Origin: JAOUJD01 sp963726405
GTDB lineage: Bacteria; Pseudomonadota; Gammaproteobacteria; Burkholderiales; Burkholderiaceae_F
DNA: 64,000 nucleotides
Direction of reading: 5' to 3'
Assembly: GCA_963726405.1 (NCBI GenBank)
Contig: CAVSCF010000012.1
Span: 69,547-133,546 of the forward strand
Of the stretch, positions 37,781 to 49,449 are shown piece by piece. The notes beneath the pieces were generated by a model. The model did not search any database and was not told the DNA's origin. It worked only from the letters and a program-made list of their open reading frames with translations. Position numbers and translations under genes: made by a program. Positions within the stretch are counted from its first letter, which is position 1. Every line of letters begins with the position of its first letter.

Positions 37781-39016
37781 ATGACCGGACGACGACGCGT
37801 TGTAGTAACCGGCCTGGGTGTGGTCAGCCCGGTCGGCAATGACGTTCCGTCGTCCTGGGAAGCTCTGCTGGCCGGGCGGTCGGGCATCGGCCCGATCACC
37901 CGCTTCGATGCTTCCGGACTCGGGTGCCGCATCGCCGGCGAGGTCCGGAACTTCGATCTCGGCGCCTACATGTCGCCGAAGGAAGCGCGCCGGATGGATA
38001 CCTTCATCCATTACGGCATCGCCGCTTCGGTGCAGGCGATCAAGGACAGCGGCATCGAAGTCACCGACGCCAATCGCGACCGTATCGGTTGCGTGATCGG
38101 GTCGGGCATCGGCGGCCTGCCGATGATCGAGGACAACCACACGGAACTGCTCAACCGCGGTCCGCGCCGGGTGTCACCGTTCCTGATCCCCGGTTCGATC
38201 ATCAACATGATCTCCGGCAACCTGTCGATCCAGTACGGACTGCGGGGGCCGAACCTCGCGATCGTCACCGCGTGCACGACCGGCCTGCACTCGATCGGCG
38301 AAGCGGGCCGGTTGATCGAGTACGGGGACGCCGACGTGATGATCGCGGGAGGATCCGAGTCGACGATCTGCCCGCTCGGCATCGGCGGGTTCGACACCAT
38401 GCGCGCGCTGTCGACGCGCAACGACGATCCGGCCACGGCCAGCCGGCCGTGGGACAAGGACCGCGACGGATTCGTGATGGGCGAGGGCGCTGGCGTCATG
38501 GTGGTCGAGGAGTACGAGCACGCACGCAAGCGCGGCGCGCGCATCTACTGCGAACTCGCGGGCTTCGGCATGAGCGCCGACGCGTACCACATGACCGCGC
38601 CGGACATGGACGGTCCGAGACGCTGCATGATCTCCGCGCTGCGCAATGCCGGTGTCAACGCCGACGAGGTCAGCTACCTGAATGCCCACGGCACGTCCAC
38701 GCCGCTTGGCGACGTCAATGAGACCAACGCGATCAAGGCCGCTCTTGGCGATGCCGCAAGAAAGATCGTCGTGAATTCGACGAAATCGATGACCGGACAC
38801 CTGCTCGGTGGTGCCGGCGGGGTCGAATCGGTCGTCACGGCGCTCGCGATTCATCATCAGGTGTCGCCGCCCACGATCAACATCTTCAATCAGGATCCGG
38901 AGTGCGATCTTGATTACTGCGCGAACACCGCGCGCGAAATGCGCATCGACGTCGCGCTGAAGAACTCGTTCGGCTTCGGCGGCACGAACGGCACGCTGGT
39001 TTTCAAGCGCATCTGA
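37781..39016 (+). CDS. fabF: 3-oxoacyl-ACP synthase II
   Basis: 411 residues. It starts RRVVVTGLGVVSPVGND. The catalytic cysteine is near residue 165 in VTACTTGLHSIG, with histidines in NAHGTSTPLGD and TGHLLGGAGG. FabF elongates fatty acids, including the C16:1 to C18:1 step. It lies 16 bases after acpP. Confidence 0.97.
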   Translation: MTGRRRVVVTGLGVVSPVGNDVPSSWEALLAGRSGIGPITRFDASGLGCRIAGEVRNFDLGAYMSPKEARRMDTFIHYGIAASVQAIKDSGIEVTDANRDRIGCVIGSGIGGLPMIEDNHTELLNRGPRRVSPFLIPGSIINMISGNLSIQYGLRGPNLAIVTACTTGLHSIGEAGRLIEYGDADVMIAGGSESTICPLGIGGFDTMRALSTRNDDPATASRPWDKDRDGFVMGEGAGVMVVEEYEHARKRGARIYCELAGFGMSADAYHMTAPDMDGPRRCMISALRNAGVNADEVSYLNAHGTSTPLGDVNETNAIKAALGDAARKIVVNSTKSMTGHLLGGAGGVESVVTALAIHHQVSPPTINIFNQDPECDLDYCANTAREMRIDVALKNSFGFGGTNGTLVFKRI

Positions 39017-39481
39017 GTGCTCGTACCGTGGACGCCGCTGACGCCGTCCCGACGTGAGCGGGCCGTCCGGCGAACGGGCGTCTTCCTTGCCGTCGCGACC
39101 TCGGCGACGCTGCTGGTCGCCGCCGCTCGCGACGAGGCATTCGACGCTTTCCTGGCCGCGGTTGCCGTGCTTGCGCTTCTGGCGGGTGCCGTCGCCGGCC
39201 GGTCCCGCCCGCCCGCGCGGCTCGAGGTGGGCGTGGATCGCTCGGGAGCCTTGGCCGTCCGTCGGGCAGACGACGCGGAAAGCGTCCCGGAGCACGGGTT
39301 GCAGTGCGTTTTCGCCGCGCCGTGGTTGATAACGCTCAGGCGCGGCACCATCTGGATCCCGATCTGGCCGGATTCGGTGCCCGGCAACACCTACCGGCGT
39401 TTATGGGTCCATATCCGATGGGGTTCCGGCCGGCAGCCGGCGGATCTCCCGGCCGGAATCGCGCCAGGCCAACCGGAATGA
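39017..39481 (+). CDS. hypothetical membrane protein between fabF and rpoE (YgfX-like layout)
   Basis: 154 residues from GTG at 39017, immediately after the fabF stop. Two hydrophobic segments (about 19-38 and 45-62) are followed by a soluble part ending WIPIWPDSVPGNTYRRLWVHI. Two membrane spans followed by a C-terminal element of the LRRGTIWIPIWPDS type resemble YgfX/CptA-like proteins, which often occupy this position in Betaproteobacteria. No specific function can be claimed. Confidence 0.5.
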   Translation: MLVPWTPLTPSRRERAVRRTGVFLAVATSATLLVAAARDEAFDAFLAAVAVLALLAGAVAGRSRPPARLEVGVDRSGALAVRRADDAESVPEHGLQCVFAAPWLITLRRGTIWIPIWPDSVPGNTYRRLWVHIRWGSGRQPADLPAGIAPGQPE

Positions 39482-39563
39482 AACGAGAACAAAGGAGGGC
39501 ACGCGGGGTGGAGATCGGCCGGGTACTGTCAGGGTGGCAGGCGCCGTATGGCGCGGGGCCGCC

Positions 39564-40163
39564 ATGACCGATCGCGACATCGATCAGCAGCTGGTCGAGC
39601 GCGTGCAGCGCGGCGACAAGGCCGCCTTCGATCTGCTCGTCTCCAAGTACCAGCGCAAGATCTTTCGACTGCTGTCGAGGCTGATCCGCGACCACGCGGA
39701 AGTCGAGGATGTCGCCCAGGAAGCCTTCATCAAGGCCTATCGGGCGTTGCCCAATTTCCGGGGCGACAGCGCGTTCTATACGTGGCTGTACCGGATCGCC
39801 ATCAATACCGCCAAGAACTACCTCGTGTCCCAGGGCCGCCGGGCGCCGACGACCACCGAGGTGGATATCGAGGAGGCGGAAACTTTTGACGACGGCGAGC
39901 ACCTAAGAGACCTGAACACCCCGGAATCGATGTTGTTGACCAAGCAGGTCGGGGAAGCGGTGAACCGGGCGATCGACCAGTTGCCCGAGGACTTGCGCAC
40001 CGCCATCGTGCTGCGCGAAATCGAGGGCCTGACCTATGAAGAGATTGCGGAATCCATGAATTGTCCGATCGGGACCGTACGTTCGCGTATCTTTCGCGCC
40101 CGTGAGGCCATTGCCCAGGAATTGAAGCCGGTCCTTGACACGGCTAAAGACAAGCGCTGGTAG
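39564..40163 (+). CDS. rpoE: RNA polymerase sigma-E factor
   Basis: 199 residues. Region 2 is RLIRDHAEVEDVAQEAFIKA plus SAFYTWLYRIAINTAKN; region 4 is IVLREIEGLTYEEIAESM with GTVRSRIFRAREAI. This is the RpoE/AlgU envelope-stress sigma factor. It heads the operon rpoE-rseA-rseB-mucD, in which the next two products hold it inactive at the membrane until misfolded outer-membrane proteins appear. Confidence 0.95.
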   Translation: MTDRDIDQQLVERVQRGDKAAFDLLVSKYQRKIFRLLSRLIRDHAEVEDVAQEAFIKAYRALPNFRGDSAFYTWLYRIAINTAKNYLVSQGRRAPTTTEVDIEEAETFDDGEHLRDLNTPESMLLTKQVGEAVNRAIDQLPEDLRTAIVLREIEGLTYEEIAESMNCPIGTVRSRIFRAREAIAQELKPVLDTAKDKRW

Positions 40164-40173
40164 GTGAAAGATC

Positions 40174-40761
40174 ATGGCAGCCGGACACATCGCAGCACGG
40201 GATAAAGTGGACATCGAACATCTGTCGTCCCTCATCGACGGTGAACTCGACCCCCAGGAAGCAGCGGCGGTGCTCGATGCGCTATGCCGGGATGCCGAGC
40301 TCCAACGGCGATGGTCCGATCTGCAACTGGTGGGCGACGCGCTACGGTCGACCGAAGTCGCCGCTTGCCACCTCGACGGTTTCTGTGCGCGCGTGAGCCA
40401 GGCCCTGGCCGCTGAACCGACCGTGCTGGCGCCGCGCGTCCGGCGGTCCTCGATGCGCCGCTATGCGATCCCGGGCTTCGCCGTCGCGGCCTCCGTGGCA
40501 GCCATCGCCTTCGTCGCCGTGCCCCTGCTGCGGGCGCCGGCCCCCGATATGACGGCGCAGAAGCAGTCGCCCACGGCAACGTCGGCCACCGTGGTCGCAA
40601 ACGCCGACGAGCAGGCCGCCCATGCGGCGTCGAAGGCGGCAGGCGCGATCGCCAACGCGCGCGCGCTCGATCCCTACTTTGCCGCGCATCGCGAATTGAC
40701 CGGCGGCACGCCGCTGCCGCGCGCGACCGCTTACCTGCGCACCAGCGCCGGGGAGCGTTGA
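40174..40761 (+). CDS. rseA: anti-sigma-E factor RseA
   Basis: 195 residues. The N-terminal cytoplasmic sigma-binding domain (LSSLIDGELDPQEAAAVLDAL) is followed by one membrane helix (about 91-113, IPGFAVAASVAAIAFVAVPL) and a periplasmic part rich in Ala/Thr. It binds and inactivates sigma-E until proteolysed in response to stress. It lies 10 bases after rpoE, and its stop overlaps the rseB start. Confidence 0.9.
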   Translation: MAAGHIAARDKVDIEHLSSLIDGELDPQEAAAVLDALCRDAELQRRWSDLQLVGDALRSTEVAACHLDGFCARVSQALAAEPTVLAPRVRRSSMRRYAIPGFAVAASVAAIAFVAVPLLRAPAPDMTAQKQSPTATSATVVANADEQAAHAASKAAGAIANARALDPYFAAHRELTGGTPLPRATAYLRTSAGER

Positions 40762-41795
40762 TGGTCGGTGGGGCAGTCTGCGAGGGACGGCGTTTTCCGC
40801 GAACCTCGCGGAGATGGATTGGCGCCGTGCTCGTGGCCGGCAGCGCATTCGTGCCGCTGCACGTGCCGGCACAGGAAGCGCGGCGCGACGCGCCCCGCAG
40901 CGAGGCGCAATGGATCCAGGCCGCGCGCAACGCGGCGCTGCGGATCAACTACACCGGCACCATCGTCTACCAGGCGGGCGGCGAGATGACGTCGTCGCGC
41001 ATCACGCACGTGTTCGACGGCTCGAAGTCGCACGAACGCATCCAGACCCTCGACGGCAAGCCGCGCGAATACCTGCGCAAGCGCTCCGACAGCGACGATG
41101 AGGTGCAGTGCCTCATCCCCGAGTCGAGGAAGATCGTCGTCGAGAAGCGCAGTGTGGAGGAGTCCTTCCCGGCGTTGTCGAGCGCGTCGCCCGACGAGAT
41201 CCTGCAGCGTTACGACGCCCGGCTCGGGGCGGTCGAGCGCGTTGCCGGCATCGATGCCCAGACGCTGGCACTCGAACCACGGGACAAGCTGCGTTATGCC
41301 TACCGCCTGTGGCTCGACCGCGCGACCGGCCTCTTGCTGCGTGCGCAGACGCTCAACGAGCGCCGGGAAGTGATCGAGCAGATCGCATTCAGCGACGTGC
41401 GCATCGGCGAACGCATCGATCGCGCGGCGCTGAAGCCGGCGTGGGCCACCGATGGCTGGTCGGTGGAGCGCAGCGACTATCGCAAGACCGACCTCGCAAA
41501 GCAGGGCTGGATCGTTCCGGCGCCGGATGGCTTCCGCAAGACGAAAGAGGTCCTGCGCCGCATGCACGCGGCCGAGGCCATGCAGGTCGTGTTCGCCGAC
41601 GGGCTGGCGACGATCTCGGTATTCATCGAGCCCGGCTCCCAGGCCGGCGCCCCGTCGACCGAGGTACGGACGCACGGCCCGACCTCGGCCTATTCGCGGC
41701 GGGTCGGCGACGCGCTGGTCACGGTCGTCGGCGAGGTTCCGCCGGGTACGATCCGTGCCGTTGCACAGTCGGTCGAATTTCGCGGCCCGCGCTGA
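40761..41795 (+). CDS. rseB: periplasmic sigma-E regulator RseB
   Basis: 344 residues with a signal peptide (about 1-39, ending HVPAQEA). The MucB/RseB fold is recognised by NYTGTIVYQAGGEMTSSRI, SHERIQTLDGKPRE and WLDRATGLLLRAQTLNERRE. RseB binds the RseA periplasmic domain and protects it from DegS-type cleavage, and it senses lipid or LPS signals. The ATG shares its A with the rseA stop (TGATG). Confidence 0.92.
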   Translation: MVGGAVCEGRRFPRTSRRWIGAVLVAGSAFVPLHVPAQEARRDAPRSEAQWIQAARNAALRINYTGTIVYQAGGEMTSSRITHVFDGSKSHERIQTLDGKPREYLRKRSDSDDEVQCLIPESRKIVVEKRSVEESFPALSSASPDEILQRYDARLGAVERVAGIDAQTLALEPRDKLRYAYRLWLDRATGLLLRAQTLNERREVIEQIAFSDVRIGERIDRAALKPAWATDGWSVERSDYRKTDLAKQGWIVPAPDGFRKTKEVLRRMHAAEAMQVVFADGLATISVFIEPGSQAGAPSTEVRTHGPTSAYSRRVGDALVTVVGEVPPGTIRAVAQSVEFRGPR

Positions 41796-41851
41796 CGCGC
41801 GGGCCGTTTCTTTCCACGTAGTCGTCTTCAAGCAAGAAGAGGGAATTCACG

Positions 41852-43309
41852 ATGCTCCGCAATTTTGCCGCTGCATTGCTCGCCCCGCTGTTCGCCGTCG
41901 TGCTGCCGCTGCTGTCGCCTGCCGCCGTGGCGCAATCCGCGCCCACGCAGACCCTGCCGGACTTTGCCGACCTGGCTGAACGTGTCGGCCCGGCTGTCGT
42001 CGGCATCCGAACGACGGCCAAGGTGGGTGGGGGCCAGCAAGGCGGCTTGCCCATCCCGGATCTCGACGAGAACGACCCGATGTACGAGTTCTTCCGTCGC
42101 TTCTTTCCGAATCCTCCCCAGCAAGGTGGCCCGCAGGGTCCGCGCCAGCAGCAGCCGGGGCCGCGCCGGAATGTCCCGCGCGGCCTCGGGTCCGGTTTCG
42201 TCATTTCGGCCGACGGCTACCTGCTGACCAATGCGCACGTCGTCGAGGGCGCTGACGAGATCACGGTCACCTTGCAGGACAAGCGTGAGTTCAAGGCCAG
42301 GCTCCTCGGCGCGGACAAGCGCAGCGACGTCGCCCTGCTGAAGATCGAGGCAACCGGTCTTCCCGCGGCGCGCATCGGAGATTCGAACAAGCTTCGCGTC
42401 GGCGAGTGGGTGATTGCGATCGGGTCGCCGTTCGGACTGGAAAACACGGTGACGGCGGGCATCGTCAGCGCCAAGGGCCGCGAGACGGGCGAGTACCTGC
42501 CGTTCATCCAGACCGACGTCGCCGTCAACCCGGGCAACTCCGGAGGTCCGCTGATCAACATGCGGGGGGAAGTGATCGGCATCAACTCGCAGATCTTCAC
42601 CACGTCCGGCGCCTTCGCAGGAATCTCGTTCGCCATCCCGATCGACGAGGCGATGAGCGTGCAGCAGCAGTTGCGCAGCGCCGGGCGCGTGATCCGCGGC
42701 CGCATCGGCGTCGGCATCGAGGGCGTGTCCCGCGATATCGCCGAAGCCATCGGGCTTGGCAAGCCGGTGGGTGCGCTCGTGAATACGGTCGAAAAGGACG
42801 CGCCTGCGAGCAAGGCCGGGGTCGAGCCGGGCGATGTCATCACGCGCTTCGACGGCAAGCCGATCGAGCGTTCGACCGACCTGCCGCGCATCGTCGGTGG
42901 GACGAAGCCGGGTTCGACCGTCAACATGACCGTCTTCCGCAAGGGCGGGCAGCGCGACCTGAAGGTGACGGTCGCCGAACTCCAGCCCGACCAGCCGGCC
43001 AGCGCGCGTACCCGCGAGGCGCCGAAGCCGGCCGCCCCGACCAACGCGCTGGGCCTCGTCGTTTCCGACCTGTCGGCCGACAAGCAGAAGGAACTGGGCG
43101 TCAAAGGCGGCGTGCAGGTCGACGGCGTCGACGGGTTGGCGGCGGCGGCCGGCCTGCGGCCCGGGGACGTGATCAGCCAGCTGAACAGCGTCGAAGTGCA
43201 GAACGCCAAGCAATTCAACGACTCGGTGGCCAAGCTGGATCCGAAGAAGGACGTCGCGGTGCTCGTCCGGCGGGGCGACGCCTCCCGCTTCGTCATCATC
43301 CGTCGCTAG
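41852..43309 (+). CDS. mucD: periplasmic serine protease MucD/DegP family
   Basis: 485 residues with a signal peptide (about 1-27, ending AVAQSA). The chymotrypsin-fold triad is His in LTNAHVVEG, Asp in KRSDVALLKI and Ser in NPGNSGGPLI. Two PDZ domains follow (IGVGIEGVSR... and ...GGVQVDGVDGLAAAAGLRPGD). A Gln/Pro/Gly-rich loop (about 87-110) lies in the LA-loop position. It degrades misfolded periplasmic proteins and closes the sigma-E circuit. Last gene of the operon. Confidence 0.94.
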   Translation: MLRNFAAALLAPLFAVVLPLLSPAAVAQSAPTQTLPDFADLAERVGPAVVGIRTTAKVGGGQQGGLPIPDLDENDPMYEFFRRFFPNPPQQGGPQGPRQQQPGPRRNVPRGLGSGFVISADGYLLTNAHVVEGADEITVTLQDKREFKARLLGADKRSDVALLKIEATGLPAARIGDSNKLRVGEWVIAIGSPFGLENTVTAGIVSAKGRETGEYLPFIQTDVAVNPGNSGGPLINMRGEVIGINSQIFTTSGAFAGISFAIPIDEAMSVQQQLRSAGRVIRGRIGVGIEGVSRDIAEAIGLGKPVGALVNTVEKDAPASKAGVEPGDVITRFDGKPIERSTDLPRIVGGTKPGSTVNMTVFRKGGQRDLKVTVAELQPDQPASARTREAPKPAAPTNALGLVVSDLSADKQKELGVKGGVQVDGVDGLAAAAGLRPGDVISQLNSVEVQNAKQFNDSVAKLDPKKDVAVLVRRGDASRFVIIRR

Positions 43310-43727
43310 GGACCATTGCCGCGCGGGTCCCGTGCGGGCTGGTTGAATCCGGCCCTTTCCTGTCGTGCATTGACGTTCGTGGCGAACGCGGCGTGGGGAG
43401 CATGCGCGCTCGCCGCGTGCGCTCACGGCCATCTCGGCGCCACGCGTCCGTTGGCGCCTTCCATGAATCTCCGCACGTAGTCGTCTGCGCAAGGTCAAGC
43501 TCGCGGCCGCGCCAGACCTCCGTCTTCAGCTTCGCTTCATGCTCGCTGCCTAGGCTTTCTAAGGGTGTTCGCGCAACCCGAGTGTTTTCGATCGCCCCAT
43601 GGCACGGACGGCGAGACAGACCGAAAGGGCGATCAGCCGGACGCCGAGGCCAGTTCACGATGCGGTGACAGGCCCGACGCCGGGCCACGGATGAACGGCA
43701 AGCAGTTCTCTGGACGGGAGTTCCGAC
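43310..43727. other. 418-base intergenic region
   Basis: Between mucD and the DUF5666 lipoprotein gene. No reading frame with coding character, no RNA gene and no clear terminator or promoter was seen. A GGGAG ribosome site for the next gene is at its end. Confidence 0.4.
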
Positions 43728-45218
43728 ATGTTGACGACAACAAGACTCGCATGCGTCGCGGCGGCCGCGATGACCATCGCCGCGTGCGGTGGCAGCGATA
43801 GCTCATCGCCTCCGCCCGACGGCGGTACCCAGCCGGGCACCATGAGCACGGTGGTCGGCACGATCAGCGGCTTCGGCAGCGTGATCGTCAATGGGGTCAA
43901 GTTCGACGACTCGAGCGCGGCCGTGACCATGGATGGCGCGGTCGCAACGCGGGATCGCCTGCGCTTGGGCATGGTGGTGCAGATCCGCGGACGCATCCGC
44001 GGTGACGGTACCGGGACCGCAGACAGCATCCGGTACGAGGACTGCGTCGAAGGCCCCATCACCGCAATGAACCAGGTCCAGAACACGTTGACCGTGCTCG
44101 GTCAAACGGTCCACGTCGATGACGGCACGGTGTTCGACGGAGTCACCCTGCGTGACATGAACAGCTTCTCGATCGGCGACACGGTCGAGGTCAGCTGCCT
44201 GCCGGACCCGGTCAGCAACCGGTTCCAGGCCACGCGCATGGAGCGCAAGGGAACGTTCGCCAACGGCGTCACCGAAATGGAGGTCAAGGGGACCGTTGCC
44301 AATCTCAATCTTGCCGCCGGGACGTGCACCATCGGCGGCCTGACGGTGAACTTCGCGGGCATAGCGGCGTCCGAGCGTCCCGCCGGGCTTGCCAACGGCA
44401 TGACTGTGGAGGCCGGTGGACGGGGCTACGCCAACGGTGTGCTGACGGCGGACCGACTGCGGGACCGGGATCGCGATCGCATCCAGACGCCGGACGGCGA
44501 TGGGGTCGAGGTCGAGGGCTACGTGTCCGACTTCGTGTCGATCACGAGCTTCAAGGTCAACGGCCAGACCGTGAATGCGAGCAGCGCGACCATCAGGAAC
44601 GGCACCGCGGCGGACATCCTGAACGGGGTGAAGGTCGAGGTCGAAGGAACCATGGTCAACGGCATACTGGTTGCCCGCGTCGTGATCCTCAAGCTGCAGA
44701 CCAGCGTGCGCGTCGAGGCCGGCATGCAAACGAAGGACACCGCACTGGCGACGATCACGCTGCTCGGGCGCGCAATCAAGGTGACCGCGGAAACGCGGCT
44801 TACAGACCGCCTCGCCAACGCGAGCCAGCCCGCCGCGATCACGCTCGCCGGCTTGAACGTCGGCGACCGACTCGAGGTCCTGGCGTACAAGGACGGCTCA
44901 GCCAACCTCGTGGCCACGCAGATCGAGCGGACCGCACCCGACCAGCGCGTGGTGGTCAAGGGCCCGGCCGAGGCGAAGCAGCCCGTGACCGCGATCAAGC
45001 TCGCAGGCTTCGACATCGCAACCAGCGCCGGTACGCGCTACCGCGATGAAAGCGGCAGCCTCATCGACGCGGCCAGCTTCTACGGCCTCGTGCAGACCCC
45101 GCCGGCCCTGCCGACGATGGTGAACGCACATGGCGTGGTGGCCAGTCTCCTCGTCAACACCGTCGACGCGACCCGCACTGTCGCCACCGACGGCGAACTG
45201 GAGATTCATCGCGAGTAG
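43728..45218 (+). CDS. DUF5666-repeat lipoprotein
   Basis: 496 residues. A lipoprotein signal peptide with lipobox AAC (MTIAACGGSD, Cys at about 20) is followed by a Ser/Pro/Gly linker. The rest is five or six repeats of a small beta-domain (VVGTISGFGSVIVNGVKF, VKGTVANLNLAAGTCTIGG, VEGYVSDFVSITSFKVNG and others), the pattern called DUF5666 and related to OB-like folds. It is probably anchored on the periplasmic side of a membrane. Function unknown. It sits between mucD and lepA, two genes normally close together in Betaproteobacteria, so it is an insertion into that order. Confidence 0.75.
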   Translation: MLTTTRLACVAAAAMTIAACGGSDSSSPPPDGGTQPGTMSTVVGTISGFGSVIVNGVKFDDSSAAVTMDGAVATRDRLRLGMVVQIRGRIRGDGTGTADSIRYEDCVEGPITAMNQVQNTLTVLGQTVHVDDGTVFDGVTLRDMNSFSIGDTVEVSCLPDPVSNRFQATRMERKGTFANGVTEMEVKGTVANLNLAAGTCTIGGLTVNFAGIAASERPAGLANGMTVEAGGRGYANGVLTADRLRDRDRDRIQTPDGDGVEVEGYVSDFVSITSFKVNGQTVNASSATIRNGTAADILNGVKVEVEGTMVNGILVARVVILKLQTSVRVEAGMQTKDTALATITLLGRAIKVTAETRLTDRLANASQPAAITLAGLNVGDRLEVLAYKDGSANLVATQIERTAPDQRVVVKGPAEAKQPVTAIKLAGFDIATSAGTRYRDESGSLIDAASFYGLVQTPPALPTMVNAHGVVASLLVNTVDATRTVATDGELEIHRE

Positions 45219-45534
45219 GGGAACGGCGCTGACGTCCCGGCGGGCGCGCCAGGATCCCTTTTCTGGGCGCCTGCGCCGCACGCGGGTGTGGCGTCCGGGC
45301 GCAGCGCCAAAGCCGCTGCCGAACGCTTCGGTAGCACCGGATCGCGGCCGGATAGTCCTTCTGGACGCGTCGCCGCCAACCGATGTGCCGCATCGCGGTA
45401 AAATCGCTGGCTAACCGGGAGTGGGGGTGTCCTGACGGTCACCCCCTTTTCTTTGGCGGCTCGGCGGACTTCCCGTCGTTCCCGTCGCTCATTCGACCGT
45501 CGGAGCTCAGAGGCGGCCGTTTCGGCGCAAATGC
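45219..45534. other. 316-base intergenic region upstream of lepA
   Basis: It holds one terminator-like hairpin (separate entry) and, 18 bases before it, a TAAAAT box at 45399-45404 that could be a -10 element, but no good -35 partner is seen. No gene supported. Confidence 0.4.
45423..45450 (+). terminator. rho-independent terminator upstream of lepA
   Basis: GGGGGTG (45423-45429), a ten-base loop and CACCCCC (45440-45446) followed by TTTTCTTT. It would end transcription from the DUF5666 gene. It lies 85 bases before lepA, so if a promoter exists just upstream it could also act as an attenuator for lepA; that is speculation. Confidence 0.7.
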
Positions 45535-47325
<1,791 letters not shown>

Positions 47326-47329
<4 letters not shown>

Positions 47330-48216
47330 ACTTTGCCCTCATCCTGTTCGTTCTCACCGTCTTCACGGGCGTGCTCTGGGTGCTCGACAAGCTCGTGTTC
47401 GCCAAGCAGCGGCGCGAGCGCGCCGCACGGCTGGTCGCCGACTTCGACCAGCGCAACGCCGCGGCGCTGGCGCGCAAGGAGCCCATCGTCGAGCAGGAAC
47501 GGCGGACCCTGGAGGACGGCGCGGTCCGGCAGCCGGCATGGCTGGAGTACACCGCCAGCTTCTTCCCGGTGATCCTGCTCGTGTTCGTGCTGCGCTCGTT
47601 CCTGTTCGAGCCCTTCCGGATCCCTTCGGGCTCGATGATTCCGACGCTCGAGATCGGCGACCTCATCCTGGTCAACAAGTACGAATACGGCATCCGCCTG
47701 CCCGTCGTGAACAAGAAGGTCATCGAAATCGGGCAGCCGAAGCGGGGCGACGTGATGGTCTTCCGCTATCCGCTGAATCCTTCGCAGGACTACATCAAGC
47801 GCGTCGTCGGCCTGCCGGGCGACCGGATCGAGTACATCAACAAGCGGCTGACGATCAACGGCCAGCCGGTCCCGATGAAGAAACTCGACCCGTACTACGA
47901 CTCCGACCGGATGCAGTACTACGCCCAGTTCAGCGAGTCGCTGGGCGCAACCGAGCACCGGATCATCGTGAGCGAGCAAGTCCCGCCCGGATTGGGCGGC
48001 GGCTTCCCCAACACCCATCCGGGTGCCTGCCAATACAGCGGAAGCGGGGTGGTCTGCCAGGTGCCCCCCGGGCACTATTTCATGATGGGGGACAACCGCG
48101 ACAACAGCGAGGACAGCCGGTTCTGGGGGTTCGTCCCGGACGAAAATATCGTGGGTCGAGCCTTCTTTATCTGGATGAATTTTGGCAATATCGGACGCAT
48201 CGGAACCTTTAACTAG
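47326..48216 (+). CDS. lepB: signal peptidase I
   Basis: 296 residues. An N-terminal hydrophobic helix, a charged cytoplasmic loop and a second helix (about 77-92) precede the catalytic domain. The nucleophile is Ser103 in PSGSMIPTL and the general base Lys158 in DYIKRVVGLPGD; GDNRDNSEDSRFWGFVP is box E. It cleaves signal peptides of exported proteins at the inner membrane. The ATG overlaps the lepA stop by four bases. Confidence 0.96.
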
Positions 48217-48253
48217 AAGTAATATTGCTAAATTGTTGAAAACGCAGGGGAAG

Positions 48254-48631
48254 ATGGATACTCGAACTGCAAGTCGGCAACGAGGTCTGAGCCTGATCGG
48301 GCTGATCTTCGTCGGCCTGATCGTGGTCGCCCTCCTGGCCCTTGGGTTCCGGATCGTGCCGGCGGTGATCGAGTACATCGCCATCGAACGCGCGGTGCAG
48401 AAGATCAAGAACGAGTCCACGGTGCGCGACATCCAGGCGGCGTTCGAACGGCATCGGACGATCGACGACATCACGTCGATCAGTTCTCGCGACCTCGACA
48501 TCACCAAAGAGGGCGACAAGGTCGTGATCAGCTACGCGTACCAGAAGAAGATCCCGATCCTCGACAACGTGTCGCTCGTCATCGATTTCGCCGGCACCAC
48601 CCGGGACCGGCAAACAAAGGCCGTTCCTTGA
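48254..48631 (+). CDS. DUF4845 membrane protein
   Basis: 125 residues. The N terminus RQRGLSLIGLIFVGLIVVALL, one basic-Gly-hydrophobic helix, looks like a type IV pilin-type leader and anchor. A small soluble domain follows (RTIDDITSISSRDLDITKEG). Such a gene is usually found between lepB and rnc in Betaproteobacteria, as here. Function unknown; it may be an inner-membrane protein of the secretion/envelope group. Confidence 0.8.
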   Translation: MDTRTASRQRGLSLIGLIFVGLIVVALLALGFRIVPAVIEYIAIERAVQKIKNESTVRDIQAAFERHRTIDDITSISSRDLDITKEGDKVVISYAYQKKIPILDNVSLVIDFAGTTRDRQTKAVP

Positions 48632-48652
48632 ACGGCCGGCAGCGGACAGGCG

Positions 48653-49438
48653 ATGGAACTGACGGCGCTTGAAGAGCGCCTCGGCTACACCTTTGTTCAG
48701 CGGGTGCTGCTCGAGCAGGCGGTCACGCACCGCAGCCACGGGGCGGTCCACAACGAGCGGCTCGAATTCCTCGGCGACGCCGTCCTGAACTGCGCAATCG
48801 CTCACCTGCTGTTCGCCAAGTACGCACGTCTGGACGAAGGCGACCTCTCTCGGCTGCGCGCCAATCTCGTCAAGCAGCAGTCGCTGGCGGATATCGCCGA
48901 GAAGCTGGTGCTGTCGGATTTCCTGCGGCTGGGTGAAGGCGAGATGAAGAGCGGCGGCTTCCGCCGGCCCTCGATCCTCGCCGACACCATGGAAGCGCTC
49001 TTCGGCGCGATCTTCGTGGACAGCGGGTTCGATGCCGCCCGGCAGGTGATCGGCAAGCTCTTCGAGCCGGTCCTCAAGACCGTCGACCCCAAGACGCTGG
49101 GCAAGGACAGCAAGACGCTCCTGCAGGAGTACCTGCAGGGCAAGCGCATCGCGCTGCCTGTGTACACCGTGGTCGAGACGCGCGGGGCCGCCCACAACCA
49201 GGAGTTCGAGGTCGAGTGCTCGATCCCGAAGCTCGAGGTCAGCGTCCATGGCACCGGACGCAGCCGCCGCGCAGCCGAGCAGTCGGCCGCGAAACGGGCG
49301 CTGGAAACCGCGCAGCACGCGATCGCGCAGATCGGACGCCGTCCGCGCAGGAAAGCGCCGACAGTGGAGGCGGCTCCGGTCGAATCGGGCACACCGCCCG
49401 CCGATGGCACCCCCGCCCAGACCGCCGACCAGACCTGA
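48653..49438 (+). CDS. rnc: ribonuclease III
   Basis: 261 residues. The RNase III signature is NERLEFLGDAVLN with catalytic acidic residues; the double-stranded RNA-binding domain covers about 153-225 (DSKTLLQEYLQGKRIALPVY). A Pro/Ala-rich tail of about 35 residues follows, longer than in E. coli. It processes rRNA precursors and other duplex RNA. It lies 11 bases before era. Confidence 0.96.
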   Translation: MELTALEERLGYTFVQRVLLEQAVTHRSHGAVHNERLEFLGDAVLNCAIAHLLFAKYARLDEGDLSRLRANLVKQQSLADIAEKLVLSDFLRLGEGEMKSGGFRRPSILADTMEALFGAIFVDSGFDAARQVIGKLFEPVLKTVDPKTLGKDSKTLLQEYLQGKRIALPVYTVVETRGAAHNQEFEVECSIPKLEVSVHGTGRSRRAAEQSAAKRALETAQHAIAQIGRRPRRKAPTVEAAPVESGTPPADGTPAQTADQT

Positions 49439-49449
49439 AGGCCGCATCC

